From the NCBI RefSeq assembly GCF_020382885.2, contig NC_058506.1, positions 10,580,318 to 10,644,317 of the forward strand: 64,000 nucleotides of DNA, read 5' to 3'. The notes under the pieces are model-generated. The model did no database searches. It was not told the DNA's origin and saw nothing but the letters and a program-made list of their open reading frames with translations. Source of the stretch: Scatophagus argus (taxonomy: Eukaryota; Chordata; Actinopteri; Scatophagidae). Below are positions 36,001 to 47,500 of this stretch, piece by piece. Made by a program: the position numbers and the translations under genes. Every line of letters begins with the position of its first letter. Positions within the stretch are counted from its first letter, which is position 1.

Positions 36001-39000
36001 AGCAGCAAACCTGCTGCCCATATTGAAGAGAATATGAATTTGTTTTATGGCATGTAAATTCAAGATATCTCTAAAAGTAACTTTGCGCTTAGAAATCTTA
36101 ATGAGTCGTGATTTACTAAAATGTTTTGAAGATATGAAACACTCCACTCAACTATTACTGCAAGGTTTAATGAGCAAAGCTTGAGAGGAATGTCAGAGGG
36201 TGGCCAGTAAGCTTTCAGACTACATCATATCCATTTCACACACAGATGCCGACAATATGGCGTCATCCCTAACAGCTTGCTGCAGCCATGGAGCCTGTCA
36301 GGCTCAGTTACTGAACGAACACATCGGTTCACATCACCGTCAACATCTTGACCGTGAAAAATCTGTCCAGTAGTTTTGTTCTGTATGCTTTTAGACGTCA
36401 GTCGGTTGATGTCAATCTTAATCTACGCAGCCATATTCTCTTCAAGTCAGCTGAATTCTGAGTGATTGTTTGAGTGAGGTGAGTGTTTCTTTAACTGTAA
36501 GTTGTGTTTTAGGATCACTGTGACTGCACTTTGCTCAATGGACTTCAGTAGTTTCCCTCTGGACACACAGAACTGCTCTCTGGAGCTGGAAAGCTGTGAG
36601 TATCAAAGTACAGTTGGGGATTTGTTCTCTGTGAATACCCAATAGGGTATCAAAAGCAGTTTTTAATAGGAATCATGTTTATTCAGCTGCATTAAACATG
36701 TACAAAAATCCACTTTACATCATGTGCTTGCTTGACATGTTTTGCTGGGAAACATGTTACACAACCTCTGTACTGATTTGTAATTTAAAGGCACTGGATA
36801 TTGATACAGCTGAGCTCACTAAATTATTAAACAGTATCCATGCTGCTGGTCAATAATACTACTGGATATCTTTTGTCATTGTTCTGACGGGACAAAGAAA
36901 CACACTTCGCAGCTCGCAGTGCAAACATTCTTTTTAAACACACAGTAACCATCACCATCTTTATTTAGCACTGAATACTGAATAAATAAAAGAAATAAAA
37001 TTAGAAATGTTCACCAGCTCAATCAAACCAATGGTCTTCCAGTATAATTGACAATAGAGTTAGATTTTTTTATTTTATTATTGTTATTATTTATTATTAG
37101 TAGTAGTAGTATTGTTATTATTATTGTTGTCTTTCTAGCTAGCTTCTCTGTCTTTACCTCCCTTTCTGTTTTTCTTAAATTATTATCTGGGTTAAGTATG
37201 GATCTTGATCCCAGAGGAGAGTCGTGAGACCCATTTTTGTGCGCTCTGTCCTCTCTTCTGAGAAAAACATCCAAATCTTCTAAGAGAGGCAACATGTGAA
37301 GGTGTCATCTTCCCTCCTTCTTCCCTCCCTTCTCTCCTCTCTTGAAGATGCTTACAATGAGAATGACCTCATGCTCTACTGGAAGAACGGGAACGATTCA
37401 TTAAGGACTGACGAGATCGTGCTCTCTCAGTTTTTTATTGAAGACTTCCAGCCTTCCTTTGGGCTTGCCTTCTACAGCAGTACTGGTATGTGAGGTTGGA
37501 GCCTGGGGGCCCTCTGAGCTGTACCCGGTTTGGGAACAACCAGAGAGCTCCTTATTTCATAAAACAATAAATAAAAAAATACATAAAGATTTAGATAATG
37601 AAACTTATATACCTGATATGTCCCTTGATGTTCTCAGGTTCTTATGTGCAAAAATAATTTCTTTTCAGAGCCCTTCAGCCTCAATGACTCAACTCAACTG
37701 ACTGATTCTATCCTGTAAGAAAGTGACAGGAATAGTTTGTCTCTTTGGAGAAATGAGCATATTTACTTTAGAGAGAGAGTTAGATCAGAAGACTGATATC
37801 ATTCTCATATTTCTCAATATGAAGCTGCAGCCAACAGGAGGAAACAGCTAGCTAGTAACAAAATCCACCTGTGAGGATCTCTAAAGCTCACTGATTAACA
37901 CGTTTTTTTTGTGTTACATGGACAGAGCCTGGCAAGCTGTTTCCCCCTGTTTCAAGTCTCTAAGCTAAGCTAAGCTAACCTAAGATAAGCAGCTGGAGGC
38001 TCTGGGTGAGGTGAGGCAAGAGTACAATGTGTGCATGTGTTAAGTGCACAATTTACAACAGCAATTTTTAACAGGGACAGACTGTCTATTACATCACTGT
38101 GTATTTCTATTCATTACATTTAATTCTTTGCAAAAATTCTGAAATAGTATCTCCATGATAGATTGTCCCATTAAACACAATTGTTGAATAAATCTTTGAG
38201 TGTTTCAGCCTTTCAAACTTTTTAATTGTCTTTTATTTTTTTTAAATGTAAGAAATCATCATGTGCATCATTAAAATCTAATGCAACATTTCTGCTGTGG
38301 GACGCTTCATTAGCATTCAGGAACGGTTTGACTGAGTGCTAAGCCCACTTTTTGAAATGCTGTCTGCTTCTGCGAAAGATAGAAAGGGGGCCAGGGAGAT
38401 TGTCTTCTCTGTGAAATAATCTTGTGGGGACCTATCGTCTCTAAGAGGTTGTTATATAACTCCAGCTCCAGACAGATCTGTCCCAGAAAATAATTACTTT
38501 CTCATCTGAGTTCCAGGTTCTTTCTGTAGACGCCATCTTGTACTTGGCACAATCCTGTGCAGGTGTTCTTTGCAACTTTTCCCCAAAGTGATTGCCTTGT
38601 TTTCTGCTGCCACTCACAGTCATAATGGCCTGCTCCCCATCCTGCCTGTCCTTCCTACACTTCATGTCCGTTTGTCTCTGTTTCAGGCTGGTACAATCGG
38701 CTCTACATAAACTTCATTCTCAGGAGGCATATCTTCTTCTTCATGCTTCAGACTTACTTTCCCACCATGCTGATGGTGATGCTGTCCTGGGTGTCTTTCT
38801 GGATAGACAGGAGGGCAGTACCTGCCCGTGTCTCTCTGGGTACTGTGGCCACATGTCCATATGGCCATTCACAGCTGTTGAATACACAATATCCTACAAA
38901 AATACACATTTTGCATTGTACACAGCTGTAGTTGTTAGCATGCAATCTGAGCATTTTATTGCACCACTAACTAGAATGATGGTGTTTTTGATTTGGTATC

Positions 39001-39754
39001 TTGCATTTACCTGTGTAGTATAAGCTATCCAAACGATGAATATTATTTGTCAGGAAACTGACAACTGACAAACTGACATTGTGTGTTCTGCTGGCACTTT
39101 CTGTATGCAGGCATCACTACAGTTCTGACAATGTCTACCATCATCACTGGTGTCTCCGCCTCCATGCCACAGGTGTCTTACGTCAAAGCCGTAGACATCT
39201 ATTTGTGGGCAAGCTTCCTGTTTGTCTTCCTGTCTGTCATCGAGTACGCTGCTGTCAACTATTTCACCACAGTGGAGGAGATGAAGAAGCTCAAGATAGC
39301 AAAGGTCATTTATGTTCAGATTTTTGTGGCCTTGAATGTCTCCTTAAATCCCATGTGACGCGTGTCTGACCCACAGAAAATCATTGTCTGCCATCTGGAG
39401 CTCGCTGACCTCAAAGCCTAACTCTCCTCTGTCCTGCCTCTGTCGCTGCAGATCCCCAACTCCTACAATGCCACCCAGGCTATGGCGTTCGATGGCTGCT
39501 TCCATGACAATGAAATTGACCTGACTTCTTTCCCAGAGGTCTCCAGCACCCCTAACACAGAGAGAAACACCCAGTCTCGAAACTCTACTGTCTCTGCACC
39601 CATGGAAGGAACCAGGCTACGCCGAAAGCACCCTTTGAAAGAAAACCTCAGCTTCATAATGAGCAACAGCTACATGATCGACTCCTACTCCAGAGTCATA
39701 TTTCCCCTGGCCTACCTGCTCTTCAACATCATTTACTGGAGTATGTACGCATAG
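32135..39754 (+). CDS. gabrr3: GABA-A receptor subunit rho-3 (Cys-loop chloride channel)
   Basis: GABA-gated anion channel subunit of the rho (GABA-C) class, plasma membrane. Coding exons: 32135-32274, 32903-33015, 35532-35599, 35690-35913, 36513-36595, 37348-37485, 38687-38839, 39111-39304, 39452-39754. Total 1416 nt, 471 aa, phases consistent. A signal peptide ([18 protein letters not shown]) is followed by the extracellular domain with the Cys-loop Cys189-Cys203 ([15 protein letters not shown]) and loop C FYSSTGWY. M1 is near 266-286. M2 begins at PARVSLG and has Ser at the 2' position. M3 and a short M3-M4 loop follow, and M4 ends IIYWSMYA. The loop motif [13 protein letters not shown] matches rho-3 rather than rho-1 or rho-2. 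Human GABRR3 is 467 aa. AATAAA follows at 40120. Confidence 0.92.
33031..33112. repeat. (TATC)n followed by (TTTC)n microsatellite in gabrr3 intron 2
   Basis: About 14 TATC units, then about 5 TTTC units, beginning 15 bases after the exon 2 donor. Confidence 0.92.
33309..33321. repeat. 13-base G run
   Basis: Homopolymer in gabrr3 intron 2. Long G runs are prone to assembly length errors. Confidence 0.9.
33885..34110 (+). repeat. Dispersed fish repeat (AATTTATTCATATAGTGCCAAATC type)
   Basis: A TTCAATTCAATT lead-in is followed by TTTATTCATATAGTGCCAAA, then the block around GTGAGCAAGCACTTGGTGAC and GGAAAAACTTCCTTTTAGAAGG. I recognise this as a high-copy dispersed element of percomorph fish genomes, but I cannot assign its class. 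It gives a spurious ORF at 33993-34277. Confidence 0.6.
34171..34230 (+). mobile_element. 60-bp truncated retroelement tail with target-site duplication
   Basis: The insert contains GGATAGGCTCCAGTTCCC, TGACAGATAAGCGGTATAG and a TGGATGGATG tail, the familiar 3' end of a fish non-LTR element. It is flanked by perfect 17-bp direct repeats, GATACTGGAGTTTCATG, at 34154-34170 and 34231-34247. This is the footprint of a severely 5'-truncated, target-primed insertion in gabrr3 intron 2. Confidence 0.75.
37720..38000. repeat. Dispersed fish repeat copy in gabrr3 intron 6
   Basis: Contains GAGAGTTAGATCAGAAGACT, ATATGAAGCTGCAGCCA, AACAAAATCCACCTGTGAGG, CTCTAAAGCTCACTGATTAA and a CTAAG tandem tail at about 37960-37990. 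These blocks belong to a common percomorph dispersed repeat. A second, shorter copy of its 5' part lies at about 45590-45700. Confidence 0.6.
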
Positions 39755-40119
39755 CACCTTAAATATGCAGCAGAACTGAGAGGATTCAGTTTTGACCATT
39801 TTCACCATTACACAGTGTAACACACACAGGCTGCACTAAGCTCAAGTTTTGCACAGCGTCTGCTGATGGGAATAGAAATCTTGTATGATGTCTTCTACTC
39901 AAACAAATGTGCAGTTGTAATATAGAGAGAATCTGAGATCTGTTGCTGCATTGAATGACTGTTACTAGTGCGGATGTTTAAGTGTATGTTCAGCATGCCT
40001 GTTTTCTAAGAGGAAAAGTTTCAATCAAACAAATATATTTACATTTTTAGGATTATATTTTATTGTTATTATTGGTCACAAAGCATCTAATTGTATAATT
40101 ACCGTACAACATCTTGAAA

Positions 40120-40125
40120 AATAAA
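40120..40125 (+). promoter_or_regulatory. gabrr3: Candidate polyadenylation signal of gabrr3
   Basis: AATAAA 366 bases after the gabrr3 stop codon. Confidence 0.45.
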
Positions 40126-42007
40126 AATTGCTCTTAAAGATGTGTGTCAAGTTAAACATTTTTTTTTATTGTACTTAACTTTAACATCAACATCAATGAT
40201 GTAAATGTGCCAGACTTAGAAACAATTTTTTCTAAAACAATTTTTTTCTAAATTCTAGATGTTCCATTTACTTTCGCATCCATTTTTTCTGAGTACTGGC
40301 AGCAGCTGATTTTTTTGGCCACTTGGGGGCAGTGAAACAAGATGTAAACACTTCAGTGACACAGTACCACCACCTTTTAAAGTTGACTTAGAAGGTATCA
40401 ACTTAGAGCTGCATATTTACACATTCAACAGATACACAGTATGCAGTTGTGTTTTAGTCAAATATTTAGTTTCTGCTAAGCACTGCTTTTGTGCTCTATA
40501 AACTCCTGAGGGAAATATCTTGCTTAGCTGCTGAATTCTCTACTTTGTTTACCAACTACTTGCTGCTACTACTTTCTGAATGTGTTTGTGTTTATTGTTG
40601 GTTAGGTACTATAGGCTCCGGTGAGTCTTCGATGCATTTTCACAGCTGCTGCAAGAGGGAGAGGAATCAGCAAAGTTGCAGCCTCAAAACCAAAACAATG
40701 AGTTGAAAGATACTAAAATGAACAACTCCTTTCACATGCGAACAGTCATGTGATCCAATGATGATGATTGATTAAAGCCGCTTAAAAGACTCGGCTACGA
40801 TGTTGGCTTAAAAGCTGAGGATTTAAAGTCCACTGACCTTGGAAACAGAAATTCAGAAGAGATTTAATACAACAAATATGAAAGTCATACCTCCATCTGT
40901 TCATGGCTACCATGTAATATGATCAAAAGCTCTGGGAACAGCCACTAAATGGACCTTGTGCTGTGTGTAGAACAGACACGTACCTACCTACACGTAGCCT
41001 ATTACTTAATGTTTGGTATTGTTTATGCTATAATTGTCTCAATGGGACAGTAGTGACTATATTACAGGCTTTCTTCTGTTCCAGTCACATCTGGTATTTG
41101 CAAGTACATGAGGCATTTTAAAGTAATAGTTGAATAGTTTGAGAAAAATAAAAAAAAAGATTGTCCTCTGTACACACAGAGAACTACACTTTTTTTAAAA
41201 AATGAATTTTTATTCACTACAGTAAAACTCTAGTACAGCATCCAATCTGTTTGGTAATACTGTGCAATATGGTCTGACTGTAATGGTGTATAAATTATCA
41301 CTAATTACTCTCTTAACATTATAGGGACGGTTACACATATACATATTATCTTATCACTTGTGCTGCTCAAAGAGACAAGAAAAACAAAAAACAACACACA
41401 CATCTGAAAAACTCAAAAGCTACGTCTCTTTCCAGAAATCATGATGTGGTTACTCAAGATAATCCACACAGTATGTATCACAGATGTCTCTGCAGTGCAA
41501 TAGTGTATCTGCTCATGGATGAGAGACTAGTAACTAAGCTAATGTCACAGCTCATCCGAGGAGGAAGGCATTAGTGTTACATTTACAACAATCTAGATGG
41601 ATAAATAACACTACAAGTAAGAACAATATGCATTTTTGATTCTGGGGTGAACTGTCCCTTTAATAATTTATTAATTATGTTTGAATGACAAAGCTATTAT
41701 AACACATAAATCTCTTGAAGGATCAAAGTCAGGTTCCCTTTGTGTTCATCCTCTCTGCCAGCCAGCTTAGTTTGTCTTTTATATCCAGCTCTTTATTCAT
41801 TGACATGTTGGGCCTTAACTTGGACGTGTAGTTTTTTGTATCTATTGAAACATTTTCTATGACAGTGTGCTTGACTGACTTCATTGCAATGTATGTCACA
41901 TGTCACCAACACACATTTCCAGGTAGGTGTGTGTGCACTTTATAGAATGTAACTGTATTAAATTGTGTTTGCAGTTTAAAGAGCCACAATAATAGAAGAA
42001 ATAGATA

Positions 42008-42060
42008 TGTGTGTGGGTGTGTGTGTGTGCGTGCGTGCATACGTGTGTGCGTGTGTGTGT
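42008..42060. repeat. GT-rich microsatellite
   Basis: Imperfect GTGTGTGCGTGC repeats in the interval between gabrr3 and adgrg2. Confidence 0.85.
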
Positions 42061-44564
42061 ATTGGAGGGTTTGTTAGTGATCAAAGTGGTGACGGCGCAT
42101 GACAGGGCCCTCCCATTCAGAGTCCTGAAAAGCAGGTGCGTGACTTCTTCTGACGCAACAGTAAATGTCTCAATGCCAGGACTCTTTTAGCTCTGTAGTG
42201 TTACCCTGGAAACACTTGTTCACAGTCGTGTCTGTCAATAAGAGCAATCACAGGTTTAGGACACACCCCGAGGTGCAACTTAACTGGCCAACAAAAAAAG
42301 AAAAAAGCTTAAATCTCTTCCATCCACAAAACTTACAGGAAAGTTAGCGGTGTACAGGAATTGTTTAGTGTGATAGTGTCGCAGAATGGGTCGTCTATAA
42401 TCTGGTGTAAAATCAATGAATGTTTCTGCTCAGGTGGAGGATTTGAAGACGTCATTTTGCCAGGTAGAATGAATGTATGCAATGTTATGCTGTTCAGGTT
42501 GACGTTTTAGGGGTGTGCCACATGTGTGAGCTATTGATCCTGGGTGAGAAACACATACTCACACTGAGCTCACACAGCAGTCTGCCAACGGCTAAAGCAC
42601 AAGTGTTTGAGTTAAAAGAAGAAAATGCTTATCTAATGTGTGTGGTTTGGTTTAGCTTTCAAGTTTGGATTCAGCCTATGGGACGTTATGGTCCATGATA
42701 ATGAAGCAGAAGCCATGAAAGCTCCGGGCGTTTTTCCTGATGGATCCTCATGTCGGCACACGTTTGATCCCTCTGTCAGGTAAAGCTGTGGTGGGTCTTA
42801 ATTCCTCAGTTAGAATCATAATTATTGTTCATTAGATTAATCTAGATAATCTATAGCAAAATCTAATTCAGCTTCTTTACTGTTAATGCCTTTATTTGAA
42901 GCACTAACCTAATCATTATCTTTCATGTTAATTTTCCTTTTTCATCATATTATCTTCGTTTGTGTCCAATCTTACTTTTCAAGTGCTAAGTAAAGTTACT
43001 GTTAGACAATATGTTAAAATATGCCAACCAGCCACCGTCAGCTCACCACCAGCCACCAATTGTCGATGTAGGGGTCCACTCCTCACATAAGTGAGAAAAA
43101 GACCAGACCTTTAAAGTAACCCGGTTCATTTCAACTCATTAACGACTCTTTTGGTTCTGTATTTTTAACAACCCCCACCCCACCCGCACCCCCAACACCA
43201 CCATCCTCAACCATGTGGTGTGCAGTGCTGCTCAGATCATATGAAGGGGCTGAAGAACCCTTTCTATAAATTGATAGGTGGATTTGCTTTTCATTTATCT
43301 ATAGATGTAGATGTAGATAGATGAACATGTCACTGACATCACAGACATCTACATCTGTAAACTGCAATAAGATAGATAGATAGATGACAGGTAGGTGACA
43401 GGTAGATTAAGTCCAGGTGTGTAATTGTGACTGACAGAGGTAGATGAGTTGTAAGGCAGCTCGATCTGTTGGCCACGCATCGTTGTTCCTCTCAGTTATT
43501 ATCAGTTTTGCAGTTTTTTTTGCTCTGACCTGTCATGAGTTCAGCTGTTGTTGAATAATCTGTTGGACTAGTTTTCTCACTCCCTGAGCAGTACTTTCTA
43601 TAGTTATTCACTCTGTTCTTCCTCTTTTTCTGTCACCACCATCGCGTCTCAGCATTCTCCCCTGGACACAATGTTTTCATCCGCTCAACTTCCACTGTTT
43701 GAATGTTTTTTGTTTATTGTTCTATTCATGGGAACCTAAAATAAAATGATAATGGCAATAGAATAGTTCCAGTATATTTAAAGTCTCTTGTATGGTCCAT
43801 CAATACCTTAAGGCCTCCTTGCTTACATTGCTGTTATGTGTCGTCACATCTAATTATAATGTACAAGTGAAACATTTTTGGGTTGTTTTGTTTTTTGCAA
43901 TTATTTAATTTGATCCCTATTAATATTTCTGAACAGCTTGTTTCGGTTTTCACATATGGCTCTTTGTTTCTAGAATCAGTCGACACATTAACTGGCGTTT
44001 ATCTTTGGATTGTGTTGCTTATCTATCATATTTTACTTTGTGATACACACTGTTATATTTACGTATATTTAAGACACAAAAGCTGGCAACAGAGTTTACA
44101 ACAGGGCTTCAAACACTGTGGCCCCAGCAAACACTCCATGTGTGTCTACACTGCTCTGTAGGTTTTTAACTATTTGCAATTTCCCAAGGCCGTGATAAAG
44201 GTAATGTGTTTGTTCTGTTGTATTGTACTCTGATTAGGGTCAAAGGTGTGTCTCAACATTATTGCATTTGAGTATCTGAGTTGACATTTTTCATTTTTTC
44301 AGCAAACTGTGAAATGTGGTTAATTGACAGGATGATCTAAAGCAAATAAGATAAAACCTTTCAGACATATCATTGCGGGAAAGGCTAAAGAAAGCATTCA
44401 TTATCATGGGTGTGATGGGAAGAAGTATTCAGAGAACTTTTTTGTATGACTCACACTTTCACAACAATAGGTATCGAGAGCTAAATGTCGCTACAAGGCA
44501 GATTACACCAGATATTTTCATTTTAGGTTTTAAATGAGTGTATTTGTTATTTTACAGAGTGAAG

Positions 44565-47500
44565 ATGTCAGGCTCACGTGTCAAACATCTACCCTGGCTG
44601 CACATACAGCTGCTGGTCGTCCTGCTGGCGACAGGTATAGTGTGACATCAGCAAAGACAGGTTTTAAGAAGAAAAAAGGCTGTTTGCAGACAATGGAGAA
44701 GCGGCTTTTGTCACTTTATCTGGACCTACAACTCTGCACATCTATTTATAAACTGTCTGACTTCCCAGTCATTCAGCGTTTGTCATGTAACACACACACA
44801 CGCACACACACACACACACTCCTTCTTAATCTATACTGTAACCTGTTATTCTAGTCTGATTGCTGTCTGTTCCAGATGAAAGACCACAGTGCAATAGCTT
44901 CTTTGTAGAAAAAGGGAGAGAATATGGCAAAGTGGAACAAACAAAAGAAAATTGTGTGACACAACATCTAAACTATTACACTAATTTCCAGTAAAGAAAG
45001 TTGTGAAAATCTACAAGATTATATAGAAATTATTCTATATTTTGGATTGTTTATTTATTGAAAATATGTTGATATATTTTATATTTCTGTTTGATTTCAG
45101 ACCAATTATTGTATACAATCTCCAGAATCATTAAAATCTCTAACAAACCAGTCGACCCCATGTGTGGGATTGTTGTAGGTCACAATAATCATCATGAACT
45201 GAAATTAGGATGCTGAAGTTTGAATTTCCACTCATTCATTCTGTGCAAAGTGGAAACTGATTATTCCTCTTCTTCCATCAGGTCAGGCTTCCTGTAATCA
45301 AACCTCCACTGTTCCCTCCACTCTCTCTTCTACAACAAATGCACAGGCTCCAGGTAAACTTACAAACTCATCCTTGTCACTGCCGTAGCAATAGAAACAC
45401 ATGAAACTGAGGGAACCAAACATCCATCTTGGCCTGTGACAAACCACAGCTGTCCTTCACAACATTTCCTTTCATCCTCACAGAGCAATTACTGTTCTGT
45501 CTGTTCTAATGAGTCACTGGCCAAAAATGAAAACCAACCTGTTGGTAGTCCAAACCTCCTCAGTCCATTCTGCTCTCAGTAGCCAATGAAGACTAGTTTG
45601 ACATTTGTGGAAATACACACACTTGCTTCCTTGCCAAGAGTTGGATTAGAGGATTGATAGCACTGTCACATTTGGACAATAAATTAAACCTCCACCAGGT
45701 TAAGCTGACCTGCAGTTTGAACAATCGTTACATCTATCTCTTGACAAGAAACCAAGGAAAAGTACTTCCCAAAATGTATCTACTTTTAAACTGCTGGGTA
45801 GTTTAATCTGCTGTATGATACAGCATCATACTTTTTTAGATGCAAAGTAGCTAGTTACAGCTGTTAAACTAACTATAGCTAAATAAGGAAAGCCTAGAAA
45901 GTAATGTAAAGTAGTAAAATGGAGGTGGACCTACTGAAAGTAAAACAAAACTGAAATTCTACAAAGCTGCATGATTAAATGTACTGCGATACTTCACAAC
46001 AGCTAGAATCATCCCAATCACAGACATATCAGCTTTCGACAAACCACAACTCCTCCTTTGTCACACTGCTCACACCTCGCATAGAAATGTCAAACGCTGT
46101 CACACTGCCTGTTGACTGCGAATATATAATGAAGAGAGCATTTCGCTGCAAGAGATGAGCTCTCAGTCTGTGTAAAAATGCATTGAAAAGTACATTTGAA
46201 GCTAAAAGGAGGCTTGAAAAAAAAGTGAAGCTGTCCATTAAGATCATTTCCCCAATTATGGAGTGTACTAGTGGGAGGAAAGAAGTTGTATAATGTCCTG
46301 AGATGTGGATGTCATCAAGGTTGTTTCAGCTTAGGTTTAGAGACTACAAACTGAAAGCTTGTGTTACCAACTGCTGGCCTGGAGTCTGCCTTGTACAGGG
46401 GCGGTGCATAACCTGCATTTTTCAGATGTCCTTGTCTTTGCTGCATTGATTTGACCATTTTTAAAATCTTCTATTGTTCTTTCTTACAGCAGTATACTAC
46501 TTTGTTGACATTACTGTGAATGTTAATGGAAAGATGAAGAATGAATCAGAAATCAAGGCCTGGGTATGTAGAGAAACCAGTTATGAACTAGTTGCTTATT
46601 AGAATAGCAGATATATTACATTCATATGATTAAATGTAATGTAATGAGTATCTTTTTTTCTCAGCTTAACCACATGCTGCAAAACAGCCTGGAGAGCTGC
46701 AGGTCTCCCAACCATAACGAAACAACTGTCCCACCCACCTCTCCGCAAACTACATCTGCGAGCACATATGAGACGATTCTCATGACGACAGCATCAGCAT
46801 CACAAAACTACAACACAACTACAGCGGCAACAACATCACAAAAAGATGGCACAATCACAACGGCAGCATCAACCACATTGAAAAACCACAACACAAATAC
46901 AGCTGCAACATCAACAGCATTACAAATCTCCAGCGTGGCTACAACCACAGCAAATCAGTTGACCACTGTGGAGGTCACACAGAACGACAGCTCCAAACCA
47001 TCAAAGAACCCAAATCCCAATTCCAATTCCAAAACTAGTGCAAGCAAGCAGCGCATGGCTAATGAAATCCTCACTGGTGTGACACAAAACAGGTATCACT
47101 ACAAAATGCTTCTTTTCTGCAGAAAAGCGGAGGAAGTAAACATGAAATCTATGGCTGCTGTGTACTCTAATACTGAACTCCTAATCAAGATAAACTTCAA
47201 TTTGCATATTTGTTAGTGACAGAAGTCCATATTTTAGGAACCTTCAGTGTGATTTGTTGTGTTTAAAAATCAATTCATTTCAATTTTGATAAACAGCGCC
47301 CACTGTGGGCATGAGAGGAACTTACACGATGATGGCATTTCTCCCTCCTTTCCCAACATCCTCCATGGGCCACACAATGCATGTTTTGCTTCCGCCATTA
47401 AACTTCTGAAATATTTATCTGTGACACGCTAAAATATGCAGTAATATAATGCCAGTTATACAACTAGATTAAGTTTACTAAAATTAGCCACCGTAGGCTA

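Larger units (their letters stand above)
39755..44564. other. gabrr3 3' UTR and intergenic sequence up to adgrg2
   Basis: A candidate gabrr3 polyadenylation signal AATAAA is at 40120-40125. Downstream no coding exon is seen. A GT-rich microsatellite lies at 42008-42060 and a C-rich ACCCCCACC tract near 43172-43200. Because the first coding exon of adgrg2 has an acceptor directly before it (44557), at least one 5' non-coding exon of adgrg2 must lie in or before this region. A possible one ends at 42780 (CCCTCTGTCAG, then GTAAAG). Confidence 0.45.

Noticed and set aside
38592-39023. 143-residue ORF overlapping gabrr3 exon 7
   Set aside because: Wrong frame. The conserved M1-M2 coding frame of exon 7 explains the openness.
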